Source of the DNA: Geobacillus thermocatenulatus
GTDB lineage: Bacteria > Bacillota > Bacilli > Bacillales > Anoxybacillaceae
Reading direction: 5' to 3'
NCBI RefSeq assembly: GCF_002217655.1
Contig: NZ_NEWK01000001.1
Coordinates: forward strand, 1,250,001-1,314,000
DNA length: 64,000 nt
The notes under the pieces: model-generated
Told to the model about the DNA's origin: nothing
What the model saw: only the letters and a program-made list of their open reading frames with translations
Databases searched by the model: none
Position numbers and translations under genes: made by a program
In this document: one piece after another, positions 17,514 to 27,357 of the stretch
How the letters are laid out: every line of letters starts with the position of its first letter
Position numbering within the stretch: the first letter of the stretch is position 1

Positions 17514-19562
17514 ATGAGCGATGTCGCAAAGATGAAGGAAGCGGTGTTTCCAGCTCCGACGGTGGAGGAGTGGGAGCGGGAAGCGGAAAAATCGCTGAAA
17601 GGCAAGCCGCTCGAGCGGCTTGTGACGATGACGTATGAAAACATTGCGGTGAAACCGCTCTATACGCGTCGCGATGTAGAGGCGCTCGGCCCGCTTGAGC
17701 AGTACCCGGGCTTTGGGCAGTACGTGCGCGGGGCGCGGCCGGAAGGGTATCGGGGCGGGCCGTGGAAGGTGAGCCAGGAGATTTCGGCGGCGAGCCCGTC
17801 CGATTGGAACGAAGCGGTCAAGCACGACTTGGAGCGGGGGCAGACGGAAATCCATCTTGCCCTTGGTCGGCTGCCGTTTGCCGTCGAGTCGGTTGAGGAT
17901 GTGGCGGTGATGTTTGCTGGCGTGCCGCTCGATCGCTATTCGCTCCGGGTGGACGCCGGGGAGCGGTCGCTTTCGTTTTTGGCGCTGCTTGTCGCTTATT
18001 TCAAGGAGCAGGGAGTGCCGCTATCGAGCGTACGGGGCGCGATCGGCATGGATCCGCTCGGAGCGTGGGCGGAACAGGGGACGCTTTCGTGTTCGCTTGA
18101 GCGGCTGTATGATGAAATGGTGGAAGCAACAAAGTGGGCGAAGGACGAGATGCCTGTCGTCCGCACGATGTTCGTGCGCGGAGAGCCGTATCATAACGGC
18201 GGGGCGAACGCCGTGCAGGAGCTGGCGTTTGCGCTGGCGACGGCGGTCGAGTACATCCGCGCCGGGCTCGATCGAGGCTTGGCGGTCGACGACATCGCGG
18301 TGCGGATGCAAGCGTCGTTTGCGGTTGGAGCGGATTTCTTTATGGAAATCGCAAAACTGCGGGCGGCGCGGCGCTTGTTTGCGCAAGTGATGGAGGCGTT
18401 TGACGGCGGCGAATCGGCAAGGCGGATCGAGCTATATGTGCGCACCTCACCCTTTACGAAAACGGTGTACGACCCATATGTGAACATGCTGCGGGCGGCG
18501 GCGGAAGCGTTTGCGGCTGTTGTCGGCGGCGCCGATGGAGTGCACGTGTCGCCGTTTGACGAAGCGATCGGTCTTCCTGATGAGTTTTCGCGGCGCATCG
18601 CCCGCAACACGCAGCTCATTTTGCTTGAAGAGGCGCATATGGCGAACGTCATCGATCCGGCCGGCGGTTCGTATTATGTGGAAACGTTGACCGCTAGACT
18701 TGCCGAAGAAGCGTGGAAGCTGTTCCAGCGCGTCGAAGAACAAGGCGGCATGGCGAAGGCGCTCGAAGCCGGCTTCGTGCAGGCGGAAGTGGAAGCGGTC
18801 GCCAAGCAGCGGCTTGATCGGGTCAAGATGCGGAAGGAAAAAATCGTCGGCACGAACGTGTATGCGAACTTAGAAGAAACGCCGATCGAAAAGCCGACGC
18901 AAGCCGCGGTGAACGAGTTGCCGCCGCTGGAGGAAAAGCGGGTGGCTGATATTCGCAGCGCGCTTGCCTTCGGGAAGTGGATGGAAGCGGCGATTGATGC
19001 GGCTCGTCGCCGAGCAACCGCTCGGGAAATCGCGGCGGCTCTCGCTGACGGAAACACGTCCGTCCGCATTGCGCCGATTCGCGCATGGCGCTTGGCCGAG
19101 CCGTTTGAGCGGCTGCGCAAGGAGGCTGAGAAGCATGCGGAGCGCACGGGAAGCCGGCTTTCCGTTCACTTGATCAATATCGGACCGCTTGTCCGCCATC
19201 AGGCGCGCGCCGATTTCATCGCCGGGCTGTTTGCGGCCGGCGGGGTGGCGGCTGAACGAAGCGATGGCTTCGCCTCGGTCGAGGAAGCGGTCGAATGGGT
19301 GCAAAGCACGAGCGGGACGCATTATATCGTGTGCGGCGTCGACGACGATTATCCGGCGTTTGTTCCGGCGTTGGCTCGGGCGTTCAAGCAAGCGAAGCCG
19401 GACGCGAAGCTGTATGTGGCCGGAAAACCGCCGGAAGAGCTCGAGAACACGTACGCGGCCGCGGGCGTGGACGGATCGATTCATCTCGGTTCGAACGCGT
19501 ACGAGGTGATCGCGGCGTTTCTCACGGAAAGAGGGGTGGCGTTGGATGGCGAAGTACATTGA
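17514..19562 (+). CDS. mutA: Methylmalonyl-CoA mutase small (beta) subunit
   Basis: Non-catalytic partner of MutB in converting (R)-methylmalonyl-CoA to succinyl-CoA. The product is 682 residues from ATG 17514 ([20 protein letters not shown]), preceded by AAAGGGGAATGGGG; the longer frame to 17403 has no support. It has the mutase TIM-barrel fold and a C-terminal Rossmann domain whose cobalamin motif DxHxxG is missing ([13 protein letters not shown] in its place), as expected for the small subunit. It overlaps mutB by 17 bp, so translation is coupled. Confidence 0.93.
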   Translation: MSDVAKMKEAVFPAPTVEEWEREAEKSLKGKPLERLVTMTYENIAVKPLYTRRDVEALGPLEQYPGFGQYVRGARPEGYRGGPWKVSQEISAASPSDWNEAVKHDLERGQTEIHLALGRLPFAVESVEDVAVMFAGVPLDRYSLRVDAGERSLSFLALLVAYFKEQGVPLSSVRGAIGMDPLGAWAEQGTLSCSLERLYDEMVEATKWAKDEMPVVRTMFVRGEPYHNGGANAVQELAFALATAVEYIRAGLDRGLAVDDIAVRMQASFAVGADFFMEIAKLRAARRLFAQVMEAFDGGESARRIELYVRTSPFTKTVYDPYVNMLRAAAEAFAAVVGGADGVHVSPFDEAIGLPDEFSRRIARNTQLILLEEAHMANVIDPAGGSYYVETLTARLAEEAWKLFQRVEEQGGMAKALEAGFVQAEVEAVAKQRLDRVKMRKEKIVGTNVYANLEETPIEKPTQAAVNELPPLEEKRVADIRSALAFGKWMEAAIDAARRRATAREIAAALADGNTSVRIAPIRAWRLAEPFERLRKEAEKHAERTGSRLSVHLINIGPLVRHQARADFIAGLFAAGGVAAERSDGFASVEEAVEWVQSTSGTHYIVCGVDDDYPAFVPALARAFKQAKPDAKLYVAGKPPEELENTYAAAGVDGSIHLGSNAYEVIAAFLTERGVALDGEVH

Positions 19563-21741
19563 TTTTACAAAGATGACGCTTTCCGCCATAGCGGCCGATG
19601 TGGAGGAGAAACAGTGGAAAGACGCCATCGAGCGGCGCGTGCAAGCGTCGATCGATGAGCTGTTGGTTGAGACGAATGAGCACATTGCGGTGAAGCCGTT
19701 GTATACAAAGAATGACATCGATGGGTTCGATTTTCTTGATTATCTGCCCGGCTTGCCGCCGTACTTGCGCGGGCCGTATCCGACGATGTATGTCGTGCGG
19801 CCGTGGACGATCCGCCAATACGCCGGTTTTTCGACCGCCGAGGAGAGCAATGCCTTTTATCGGCGCAACTTGGCGATGGGGCAAAAAGGGTTGTCGGTCG
19901 CCTTTGACCTGGCCACCCACCGCGGCTATGACTCCGACCATCCGCGCGTCGTCGGCGACGTCGGCAAAGCAGGGGTCGCCATCGACTCGGTGCTCGATAT
20001 GAAAATTTTGTTTGACGGCATCCCGCTTGACCAAATGTCGGTGTCGATGACGATGAACGGAGCGGTGCTCCCGATTATGGCGTTTTACATCGTCACGGCC
20101 GAAGAGCAGGGAGTGACGCAAGACAAACTGTCCGGCACGATTCAAAACGATATTTTGAAAGAATATATGGTGCGCAACACGTACATTTATCCGCCGGAGA
20201 TGTCGATGCGCATCATCGCCGACATTTTCGCCTATACGGCCAAATACATGCCGAAGTTCAACAGCATCAGCATCTCCGGCTACCATATGCAGGAAGCCGG
20301 GGCGCCGGCCGATCTGGAGCTGGCGTACACGCTCGCCGACGGGCTTGAGTACGTGCGCACCGGCTTGAAAGCGGGCATTGACATCGACTCGTTCGCGCCA
20401 AGGCTGTCGTTTTTCTGGGCGATCGGCATGAACTACTTTATGGAAGTGGCGAAACTGCGGGCGGCGCGCCTCATGTGGGCGAAAATGATGAAAACGTTCA
20501 ACCCGAAAAACCCGAAATCGCTTGCTCTAAGAACGCATTCGCAAACGTCGGGCTGGAGCTTGACCGAGCAAGATCCGTTCAACAACGTCGTGCGCACGCT
20601 CATCGAGGCGCATGCGGCGGCGATGGGGCATACGCAGTCGCTCCATACGAACGCCTTGGATGAAGCGATTGCCTTGCCGACGGATTTCTCGGCGCGCATC
20701 GCCCGCAATACGCAACTGTACTTGCAGGAAGAAACGGGCATTTGCCGGACGATCGACCCGTGGGCCGGTTCGTATTACGTCGAAGCGTTGACGAACGAAT
20801 TGATGAAGCGGGCGTGGGCGCATATCGAAGAAATCGAAAGCTTGGGCGGGATGGCGAAAGCCATTGAAACCGGCATCCCGAAAATGCGCATCGAAGAAGC
20901 GGCGGCCCGCCGCCAAGCGCGCATCGATTCAGGAGCGGAAACGATCATCGGCGTGAACCAATACCGCCCGGACAAAGAAGAACCGATCGACATTTTGGAA
21001 GTCGACAACACCGCCGTGCGCCAGCGGCAAATCGAGCGGCTGAACGAGCTCAAGGCGATGCGCGACAACGAGCAGGTCGAAGCGGCGCTTGCCGCCATCA
21101 CGAAAGCGGCGGAAACGGGCGAAGGGAACTTGCTTGAGCTCGCTGTCCAAGCGGCGCGCGTCCGGGCGACGCTCGGGGAAATTTCGTATGCGATCGAAAA
21201 AGTGGCGAGTCGCCATCGCGCCGCCATCCGCTCGATCAGCGGCGTGTACAGCTCGGAATACAAAAACGAAACCCAGCTCGAACGGGTGAAGCGGCGGGTG
21301 GAGCAGTTTGCCGAACTGGAAGGGCGGCGTCCGCGCATCTTGATTGCGAAAATGGGGCAGGATGGCCATGACCGCGGGGCGAAAGTCGTCGCCACAGCGT
21401 TTGCCGATCTGGGGTTTGACGTTGACATCGGCCCGCTTTTCCAGACGCCGGAAGAAACGGCGCGCCAAGCAGTTGAAAACGACGTGCACGCCGTCGGCAT
21501 CAGCTCGCTCGCCGGCGGACATAAAACGCTCGTGCCGCAGCTTGTGGCGGAGCTTGAAAAACTCGGCCGCGGCGACATTCTCGTTTTTGTCGGCGGCGTC
21601 ATCCCGCCGCAAGACTACGCGTTTTTGTATGAACACGGCGCTGCCGCCATCTTCGGGCCGGGCACCGTGATTCCGGAGTCAGCGGAAAAAGTGTTGGATG
21701 AAATTTACGCCCGGCTTGGCTATGAGGAAGTGAACCCATGA
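19546..21741 (+). CDS. mutB: Methylmalonyl-CoA mutase large (alpha) subunit, catalytic
   Basis: Adenosylcobalamin-dependent isomerisation of methylmalonyl-CoA to succinyl-CoA, the end of propionyl-CoA catabolism from valine, isoleucine and odd-chain fatty acids. The product is 731 residues, the usual size. Catalytic barrel in residues 1-560 (for example [20 protein letters not shown]). C-terminal B12-binding domain has the cobalt ligand His608 in [13 protein letters not shown] and later [12 protein letters not shown]. Second of three overlapping genes. Confidence 0.96.
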   Translation: MAKYIDFTKMTLSAIAADVEEKQWKDAIERRVQASIDELLVETNEHIAVKPLYTKNDIDGFDFLDYLPGLPPYLRGPYPTMYVVRPWTIRQYAGFSTAEESNAFYRRNLAMGQKGLSVAFDLATHRGYDSDHPRVVGDVGKAGVAIDSVLDMKILFDGIPLDQMSVSMTMNGAVLPIMAFYIVTAEEQGVTQDKLSGTIQNDILKEYMVRNTYIYPPEMSMRIIADIFAYTAKYMPKFNSISISGYHMQEAGAPADLELAYTLADGLEYVRTGLKAGIDIDSFAPRLSFFWAIGMNYFMEVAKLRAARLMWAKMMKTFNPKNPKSLALRTHSQTSGWSLTEQDPFNNVVRTLIEAHAAAMGHTQSLHTNALDEAIALPTDFSARIARNTQLYLQEETGICRTIDPWAGSYYVEALTNELMKRAWAHIEEIESLGGMAKAIETGIPKMRIEEAAARRQARIDSGAETIIGVNQYRPDKEEPIDILEVDNTAVRQRQIERLNELKAMRDNEQVEAALAAITKAAETGEGNLLELAVQAARVRATLGEISYAIEKVASRHRAAIRSISGVYSSEYKNETQLERVKRRVEQFAELEGRRPRILIAKMGQDGHDRGAKVVATAFADLGFDVDIGPLFQTPEETARQAVENDVHAVGISSLAGGHKTLVPQLVAELEKLGRGDILVFVGGVIPPQDYAFLYEHGAAAIFGPGTVIPESAEKVLDEIYARLGYEEVNP

Positions 21742-22886
21742 GCGGGGAAGAGAAACGGCGGGAACAGGAAAGCGGCCAGAGCGCAGCTTCGGACGGGCAG
21801 CCGCGGCGCCCGGAATGGGCGGACGGCAATGGCTTGTCGTCGTACGTGCAAGCCGAGCGTCCGCCGGCGCCAAAGCGGGTCGTGAGACGGAAAGAGCGGT
21901 CGGTCGAAGAGTACGTCCAAGGGGTGCTCGCCGGCGACCGCACCATTTTGGCGCAGGCGATTACACTTGTCGAAAGCAATGCGTCTAGGCATATGGATCT
22001 TGCCCAGCAAGTGCTCAATGAACTGCTCCCCCACGTCGGCCGCTCGATTCGCATCGGCGTCACCGGCGTGCCGGGAGCGGGAAAAAGCACGTTCATTGAA
22101 GCGTTCGGCACGTTTTTGTGCGAGCAAGGGCACCGCGTCGCCGTCTTGGCCGTCGACCCGACAAGCTCGTTGACCGGCGGCAGCATTCTCGGCGACAAAA
22201 CGCGGATGGAGGCGCTCGCCCGCCATCCGCGCGCCTTCATCCGCCCATCTCCATCCGGTGGGGCGCTTGGCGGCGTGCACCGGAAAACGCGCGAGACGAT
22301 GATGCTGTGCGAAGCAGCCGGCTATGACATCATCCTCGTCGAAACGGTCGGCGTCGGGCAAAGCGAGTTTGTCGTCCGCGGGATGGTTGACTTTTTCCTT
22401 CTTTTGGCGCTAACCGGCGCCGGCGACGAGCTGCAAGGCATGAAGCGCGGCATCATGGAGCTGGTCGACGCCATCGTCATCAACAAGGCGGACGGCGACA
22501 ACAAAGAAAAAGCGCGGACGGCGCAAAACGAATACAACCAGTTTCTCCATTACCTCCGCCCGGCCACGCCCGGCTGGGAGACGAAAGCATACACATGCTC
22601 AGCGCTGTTGGGCGAAGGGATCGCCGATATGTGGCGCGTCATTCAAACGTTCGTCGAGACGACGAAGCGATCGGGCGTGTTTTTCGACCGCCGCCGCCAG
22701 CAGCAAAAAGACTGGATGCATGCCATGATCAAAGAATATATCGAAACGCGCTTTTTCGCCGACCCGATCGTGAAAGAAACGCTCCCGATGCTCGAGAACA
22801 GCGTCATTTCCGGCGCCAAGCCGGTCACCGCCGCCGTCCGCGAGCTGATCGAAGCGTATGAACGGAAGCGAGGCGGTGAACTGTGA
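21738..22886 (+). CDS. meaB: MeaB/ArgK-type GTPase chaperone of methylmalonyl-CoA mutase
   Basis: G-protein that gates cofactor loading and protects MutAB. The product is 382 residues, with an N-terminal Arg/Glu/Pro-rich extension of about 50 residues before the family core. P-loop [12 protein letters not shown] is at about residues 109-120, an [12 protein letters not shown] switch region follows, and the base-recognition motif is NKADGD. The ATG overlaps the mutB stop (4 bp). Old annotations as LAO/AO transport kinase ArgK refer to this family. Confidence 0.94.
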   Translation: MSGEEKRREQESGQSAASDGQPRRPEWADGNGLSSYVQAERPPAPKRVVRRKERSVEEYVQGVLAGDRTILAQAITLVESNASRHMDLAQQVLNELLPHVGRSIRIGVTGVPGAGKSTFIEAFGTFLCEQGHRVAVLAVDPTSSLTGGSILGDKTRMEALARHPRAFIRPSPSGGALGGVHRKTRETMMLCEAAGYDIILVETVGVGQSEFVVRGMVDFFLLLALTGAGDELQGMKRGIMELVDAIVINKADGDNKEKARTAQNEYNQFLHYLRPATPGWETKAYTCSALLGEGIADMWRVIQTFVETTKRSGVFFDRRRQQQKDWMHAMIKEYIETRFFADPIVKETLPMLENSVISGAKPVTAAVRELIEAYERKRGGEL

Positions 22887-22918
22887 TATGATAAAGGCAA
22901 ACCGAAGGAGGTGTTGAG

Positions 22919-23356
22919 ATGTTCCAATTTCAATTTCCGCTCTATCACGACATCGTCGAACAAGCGCGGCGTGAAGCGGTCGAAGCCGGATTTGAAGAGC
23001 TGCGCACGCCGGAAGACGTCGATGCGGCATTCCGCCGTCCGGGCACCACGCTTGTCCTCATCAACTCCGTGTGCGGCTGCGCCGGCGGCATCGCCCGTCC
23101 CGCAGCGGCCCACGCCGTTCATTACGACAAGCGCCCGGACCATTTGGTGACCGTCTTTGCCGGCCAAGACAAAGAAGCAACGGCCCGTGCACGCGAATAC
23201 TTTGTCGGCGAGCCGCCGTCCTCGCCGTCGTTCGCCTTGTTAAAAGACGGAAAACTGTGCGCCATGCTCCACCGCCACGACATCGAAGGGCACGAACCGG
23301 TCGCCGTCGTGCAAAAGCTGCAGGCGCTGTTTGACGAATATTGTGAGGAAGTGTGA
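22919..23356 (+). CDS. brxB: Bacilliredoxin (YphP/YqiW family)
   Basis: Thiol-disulphide protein that removes bacillithiol from S-bacillithiolated proteins. The product is 145 residues, with the CxC active site Cys52-Gly-Cys54 in [11 protein letters not shown] 22919 follows AAGGAGGTG. In B. subtilis the orthologue yqiW lies beside the bkd operon, then yqjA; here yqjA is 21 kb away, so brxB marks the left border of the accessory island. Terminator follows directly. Confidence 0.93.
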   Translation: MFQFQFPLYHDIVEQARREAVEAGFEELRTPEDVDAAFRRPGTTLVLINSVCGCAGGIARPAAAHAVHYDKRPDHLVTVFAGQDKEATARAREYFVGEPPSSPSFALLKDGKLCAMLHRHDIEGHEPVAVVQKLQALFDEYCEEV

Positions 23357-23360
23357 ACCG

Positions 23361-23394
23361 AAACACCCGAAGCCAAAGAAGGCTTCGGGTGTTT
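23361..23394 (+). terminator. Terminator after brxB
   Basis: Perfect 14-bp stem AAACACCCGAAGCC / GGCTTCGGGTGTTT with a 6-base loop just after the brxB stop; only a short T run. Confidence 0.85.
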
Positions 23395-23449
23395 GCGTGA
23401 TTGTTGGAAACCCTTCTCATAAACATTGAACAAAAGCAGGGGCCAATCA

Positions 23450-23478
23450 TTGTGTTTGCTTTCGCTCTATGCTATGAT
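23450..23478 (+). promoter_or_regulatory. Promoter of the AbrB/RelE-type toxin-antitoxin pair
   Basis: TTGTGT (23450-23455), 17 bp, TATGAT (23473-23478), 55 bp upstream of the antitoxin ATG. Confidence 0.5.
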
Positions 23479-23532
23479 CATTAGTAAAGAAACCAAGAAA
23501 TTTGGTTATGTTTTGGGGAGGAGGGGAATACT

Positions 23533-23940
23533 ATGATACCATCAGATGCCATGACAAAGGAGAAGGTATCGATGGACAAACTCCCAGATGACAAGAAAAA
23601 ACGTGTGAAGCGCATTGCTGTATCAAGGAAAAAACAAATTACAATCCCAAAAGATTTTTATGAGCAATTAGGGATTGGAAATGAAGTGCTGATTGAGCTG
23701 GCGGATAATAAATTAATTATTCATCCGATTCATGAGGACCACTTTGACTTTTCCGATCTGATTTTAAAAGACTTGATCAGGGAAGGGTATGCAGGTGAAG
23801 AACTATACAAAGAATTTGTATATCGTAAATCGCAAATCGCTCCTGCTTTAGATGCCATGATTGCTGAGGAAAGACCAAAGGCAAAAACGTATACGGCGGA
23901 TGCGTTAGAGGAGTTATTTGGCGAAGATGATGAATCATAA
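23533..23940 (+). CDS. AbrB/MazE-type antitoxin
   Basis: 135-residue protein with a SpoVT/AbrB swapped-hairpin domain at about residues 25-62 (VSRKKQITIPKDFYEQLGIG, then LIELADNKLIIHP), the DNA-binding part, and an acidic C-terminal tail ending EELFGEDDES that would bind the toxin. ATG 23533 has an excellent RBS (GGGGAGGAGGGG). Its end overlaps the toxin start, the classic type II arrangement. It probably represses its own promoter at 23450-23478. First gene of the accessory island. Confidence 0.85.
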   Translation: MIPSDAMTKEKVSMDKLPDDKKKRVKRIAVSRKKQITIPKDFYEQLGIGNEVLIELADNKLIIHPIHEDHFDFSDLILKDLIREGYAGEELYKEFVYRKSQIAPALDAMIAEERPKAKTYTADALEELFGEDDES

Positions 23941-24265
23941 TCAACTGCAATTGCTTCCGAAAGCAGAAAAAGCCATTAAAAAATTGACAAAAAAGGATGC
24001 AGCTCTGAAGCAGCGTTTGATCGAAGCCTTGCGGCAGATTCTTACCGATCCCGCCGAAGCAGGGGAAGCGAAAACAGGTGATTTGGCAGGAATTTACGGT
24101 TATGACATTTATCATCGAGGCATCAATTACGAGATTGCTTATTTGATCGACCAAGATGACAGCGGACATGTTGTGGTCGTGGTTTTGGTGGGGACGCGTG
24201 AAAATTTTTACGAAGAGCTGAAGCGTTATATAAAGACGAAGCGAGCGCCGTTTTCGAAGGCATAG
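23927..24265 (+). CDS. RelE/ParE-superfamily toxin
   Basis: Toxin partner of the AbrB-type antitoxin. About 112 residues from ATG 23927, overlapping the antitoxin stop by 14 bp; an alternative TTG at 23918 is too near the RBS-like GAGGAG. The sequence fits the compact RelE fold: N-terminal helices with LPKAEKAIKKLTKKDAALKQ, then a beta sheet with DLAGIYGYDIYHRGINYEIA and a C-terminal strand VVVVVLVGTRENFYEEL. RelE-like toxins cleave ribosome-bound mRNA; ParE-like ones act on gyrase. Which applies is not visible. Confidence 0.82.
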   Translation: MMNHNQLQLLPKAEKAIKKLTKKDAALKQRLIEALRQILTDPAEAGEAKTGDLAGIYGYDIYHRGINYEIAYLIDQDDSGHVVVVVLVGTRENFYEELKRYIKTKRAPFSKA

Positions 24266-24307
24266 ATGCAGATCCATTTAGGACAATGGGCAAAGGAGAA
24301 CGATGGC

Positions 24308-24772
24308 ATGGATGAGCGAGAATCGATTGTATTATCGTACCAGCATGCGTTTCGATTGTTGCTTCATTTGAAGAATGTCATTGCCGCGTCGGAACAAGTG
24401 GCGGAAGAGGATGAACTCTTGAGGGAAGTATACCGCGATTCGATTGTGAAAAAATACGAAATTTTGGAAGACCAAATCTAGAAGTTGCTATCGAGAATTT
24501 TCAAAGCGTCCGGTCTTGAATTGAACAACCCGCGGGCATGTTACCGCCAGGCGTTGAAAGAAGGATGGATCAAGAATATTGACGTATGGAACGATATATT
24601 GCACTCCCGCAATGCCACGGCTCATGTGTATAATGAAGACGATAATGAGCGGATCAAAAACCGAATTGCATCGGAATAATCGGAATATGTCCACGAAATC
24701 GAAGCGCTGCTCGAACATATCAAAAGAGAAGTGATCGACCGTGATGTATGGAATGAGCCCGACCGTGTTTGA
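24308..24772 (+). pseudogene. HEPN-domain (HI0074-like) gene, interrupted by two stop codons (copy 1)
   Basis: Frame from ATG 24308 (RBS AAAGGAG) to TGA 24770-24772 reads as one HEPN protein of the nucleotidyltransferase-substrate-binding type, but in-frame TAG at 24479-24481 and TAA at 24677-24679 break it. The HEPN motif region RNATAH is present (DILHSRNATAHVYNED). HEPN proteins of this class are RNases or antitoxin/toxin partners of the MNT nucleotidyltransferase encoded next. The pieces are all in one frame, so only two point changes are needed to restore the gene; decay looks recent. Confidence 0.85.
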
Positions 24773-25027
24773 CGGTTGATGGCGTATTTCGCGGGCGAAG
24801 AAAATATACAAAAAGTCGTTTTGTTCGGCTCGCGGGCGCGCGGCACGGCCCGCTACAACTCGGACATTGACTTGTGCATTGACTACACCGGAAAACAGAA
24901 GTGGAAAATCAAAGAGGATCTTGACGAGATTGTCGGCATTTACTCATGTGATGTGCTCTTTTTCGACGCGCTGAACGAAGCGATCCGGCGCGAAATCGAG
25001 CGCGACGGGAAGACGATTTATGAGAAA
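24731..25027 (+). repeat. 297-bp direct repeat, left copy
   Basis: Matches 41151-41448 with four differences only (one deletion and three substitutions). Covers the HEPN 3' end and nearly all of the MNT gene. Upstream of 24731 the two loci are still homologous but clearly more diverged, so similarity jumps at this point. The two copies bracket 16 kb of restriction/defence cargo in direct orientation. Confidence 0.93.
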
Positions 25028-25039
25028 TCTCCGTCGTGA
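24741..25039 (+). pseudogene. MNT minimal nucleotidyltransferase, frameshifted near the start (copy 1)
   Basis: Nearly identical to the intact copy at 41164-41460. Here the sequence reads GTTTGACGG where the intact copy has GTTTGAACGG; this one-base deletion near 24771 breaks the N-terminus, leaving an ORF from TTG 24776. The catalytic GSRARG ... SDIDL core is intact. MNT proteins AMPylate or inactivate the HEPN partner. The ending EKSPS differs from the EKARS of copy 2. Confidence 0.85.
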
Positions 25040-25182
25040 GCGTAGGCGGCTTGCCCTGCATGAGTGGGCGGCTGTTTTTTTTGTGTCCGGCGGCTATAGG
25101 ACGGCGCGCACTATGTTAAAAAGGTGCAATTTCCACTCTTTGGACAAGGGAAAGAAAAAGTAACTCAATTACTAACTTATTG
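25040..25182. other. Intergenic region after MNT copy 1
   Basis: Begins with a weak hairpin (GCCC/GGGC, near 25050-25070) followed by eight T (25076-25083), probably the terminator of the MNT gene. It then changes from GC-rich to strongly AT-rich sequence at about 25120, which marks the start of the foreign cargo. No gene seen. Confidence 0.5.
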
Positions 25183-25212
25183 TTGATTTTTTATTATTAT
25201 TGGCATTATAAT
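25183..25212 (+). promoter_or_regulatory. Promoter of the methylase-specificity fusion gene
   Basis: TTGATT (25183-25188), 18 bp, TATAAT (25207-25212). Confidence 0.6.
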
Positions 25213-25245
25213 GAAGATAGAAAGTTTTTTGGTCAATACTTAAAA

Positions 25246-25264
25246 TAAGTAATTTTATTACTAA
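25246..25264. promoter_or_regulatory. Palindromic operator candidate upstream of the methylase
   Basis: AGTAAT-TTT-ATTACT (25248-25262) is a perfect palindrome, extended with one mismatch to TAAGTAAT/ATTACTAA. A further half site ATTACTAA occurs at about 25169-25176, upstream of the promoter. Located between promoter and start codon, it could be an operator for a repressor, perhaps the methylase itself. Inference only. Confidence 0.45.
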
Positions 25265-25289
25265 AAAAAAATAATGAGGTGACTTTTAA

Positions 25290-27194
25290 ATGGTGTATGA
25301 AAGAGAATTATCTCATTTCATGGATCAGTTGCGCAGCGAGGCGAATATAAGCGTGATCGATTCTGTGCAGACGATTGCGTCGATTGCAAGCGTGAAATTT
25401 TTAGAACTGGATAAGGAGCGTTACAGTCTTCCAGACGAACTCTCTTTAGGGGCGATTTTAAAAGAAGGAGCTTTTTTGGCGGAGAAGGTAAAGGCAGTTT
25501 TAAATGAAATAGAAGCACATGTCCCTTTCCTAAAGGGAGTATATGAGCTTTCCGACTTGTTTGGCCGATTAAGCAACAATACATTATATCATTTGTTGTC
25601 GCGGATTCATTCTTTTGCATTCACGAAAGAGCAGTGGAAACAATGGATTGAATCGTTGTTTGTGTACGCAGGCAATATGGCCGATGTTGAAGGTGTAGAG
25701 CTGATCACGCCGGTTGGTGTTAATGAGCTGGGCATTCGCCTTTTAAATATGGAAGGAGGGGAGTTTTATGATGGTGTTTCAGGGCTGTCCGGCACGTTGT
25801 GCGCAGCAAGCGAATATGCACGGCGACATCATTGCGAAGTGGCGCTGTACGGTCAGGAAATCAACCAGCGAGCATGGGCGCTTGGAAAACTGCGTCTGTT
25901 ATTTCACGACCGGACCGATGCTCATTTAGCCAAAGGAGATACGCTTACCGAGCCTGCATTTGTAGAGGGAAACAAGTTGAAAAAGTTTGATTACATTATG
26001 ATGAATTTTCCGTTTGGCATGAGAATAAACAGCTATGAACAACTGATGAATGACCGTTATGATCGGTTTGTATACGGCCGATTGCCGCGAACGAGCGCTG
26101 ACATGGCTTTTATTTTGCACGCTCTCTCTTCGTTGAAGGAAAACGGAAAAGCGGTTCTTGTTGTCACAAACGGAATGCTGTTTAGAGGAGGGCCGGAGGC
26201 GGTGATCAGGGGGCATTTATTGTCTGCCGATTTGATTGAGTCCGTGATCGCTCTGCCATCATCTTTGCTTGATGGTGCAGCCATTCAGATCAACCTTCTT
26301 GTGCTGAATAAAAACAAAAGTGCAGAGAGGGAAGGAAATATTTTATTCATTAACGCGGAAAATTATTATGGCGAACGGAGAAGAGGCAGAAGATATTTGC
26401 GCCAAGAAGATATCGACCGGATTGTGGCCATATATCATGAAGGGCTGGAGATCGATGAAGTAAGCAAATTCGTATCCGTCCGGGAGATTGAAGAAGCGAA
26501 CCTTTTAAGCAACCGGTATTTGCAAAGCAGTGAATGGACGATCGAGCCGTATGGAAAAGTGAAGTTTTACCCTGATCACATAAAGAATTTGCCATGCGTA
26601 CAACCATTGAAACGGATCGGCACTTTCTACCGCGGCATCAATATCTCAGCCAAAGACGCGGAAATAGAGAATGGGCCATATAAAGTGATTAAGTTATCTG
26701 ACGTCCAAAATGGGGAGGTGTTGATCGACCAGCTCGCGTCTTATGAAATTACAAACAATGCCAAAATTGAATCATATCTTGTCCAAGAAGGCGATGTCAT
26801 TATATCGGTCCGGGGGGCGGGGATCAAAATAGCGGTCATCCCGCCGCATGAGGGGGATATACTGATTTCCCATAATTTTATTGGCATTCGTCCGCACCGC
26901 CATGTTGACCCATTTTACTTAAAGGTCTTCTTGGAAAGCCCTGTTGGGCAATATCTTCTTTTGAGCAAACAGGCAGGGACAAATGTCACGATTTTGAATA
27001 TGAAAGATTTGGAGAACATTCCGATTCCAGTGCGGCCGTTCGAAGAGCAGAAGGAAATCATCATGTCCTATCTCGAAGAACAAAAACATATTCAAGACAT
27101 GATGAAACAACTCGAGAAGCAACGTCTTGAATCGAGTTTAAAACTGTACGAAAAAATGGGAATTCGTTCGACGTTTACACTGATGCAATCGTAA
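25290..27194 (+). CDS. N6-adenine methylase fused to an HsdS-like recognition domain
   Basis: 634-residue DNA methyltransferase. N-terminal helical region (1-140), then a type I HsdM-like N6-MTase domain (about 145-390): SAM motif I is divergent (YDGVSGLSGTLCAA) and catalytic motif IV is NFPF (Asn239) rather than NPPF. The C-terminal part (about 430-625) resembles one half of an HsdS subunit, a target recognition domain followed by a helical conserved region (NIPIPVRPFEEQKEIIMSYL). One recognition domain per chain implies dimerisation. No adjacent nuclease is intact, so it may be an orphan methylase or the protective arm of the downstream helicase system. AT-rich like that system. RBS ATGAGGTGA. 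Confidence 0.85.
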   Translation: MVYERELSHFMDQLRSEANISVIDSVQTIASIASVKFLELDKERYSLPDELSLGAILKEGAFLAEKVKAVLNEIEAHVPFLKGVYELSDLFGRLSNNTLYHLLSRIHSFAFTKEQWKQWIESLFVYAGNMADVEGVELITPVGVNELGIRLLNMEGGEFYDGVSGLSGTLCAASEYARRHHCEVALYGQEINQRAWALGKLRLLFHDRTDAHLAKGDTLTEPAFVEGNKLKKFDYIMMNFPFGMRINSYEQLMNDRYDRFVYGRLPRTSADMAFILHALSSLKENGKAVLVVTNGMLFRGGPEAVIRGHLLSADLIESVIALPSSLLDGAAIQINLLVLNKNKSAEREGNILFINAENYYGERRRGRRYLRQEDIDRIVAIYHEGLEIDEVSKFVSVREIEEANLLSNRYLQSSEWTIEPYGKVKFYPDHIKNLPCVQPLKRIGTFYRGINISAKDAEIENGPYKVIKLSDVQNGEVLIDQLASYEITNNAKIESYLVQEGDVIISVRGAGIKIAVIPPHEGDILISHNFIGIRPHRHVDPFYLKVFLESPVGQYLLLSKQAGTNVTILNMKDLENIPIPVRPFEEQKEIIMSYLEEQKHIQDMMKQLEKQRLESSLKLYEKMGIRSTFTLMQS

Positions 27195-27206
27195 AACTCA
27201 AAACGC

Positions 27207-27254
27207 CGCTCTCCCTGTTGTCGCCTGCCGATAGTCTGGATGATAGGGAGAGTG
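27207..27254 (+). terminator. Hairpin after the methylase gene
   Basis: CGCTCTCCCT / AGGGAGAGTG (10 bp with one wobble) around a 28-base loop, just after the stop at 27194. No T run, so terminator function is uncertain. Confidence 0.35.
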
Positions 27255-27357
27255 GGGCTATAGGAAATTAGTTCCTTAATGGCAAAGATTTTTATGGTAA
27301 AATAGACTCTGGGAATCAAATTACATATCGTGTCAAACGGGAAAGGAGCAGCGACAG

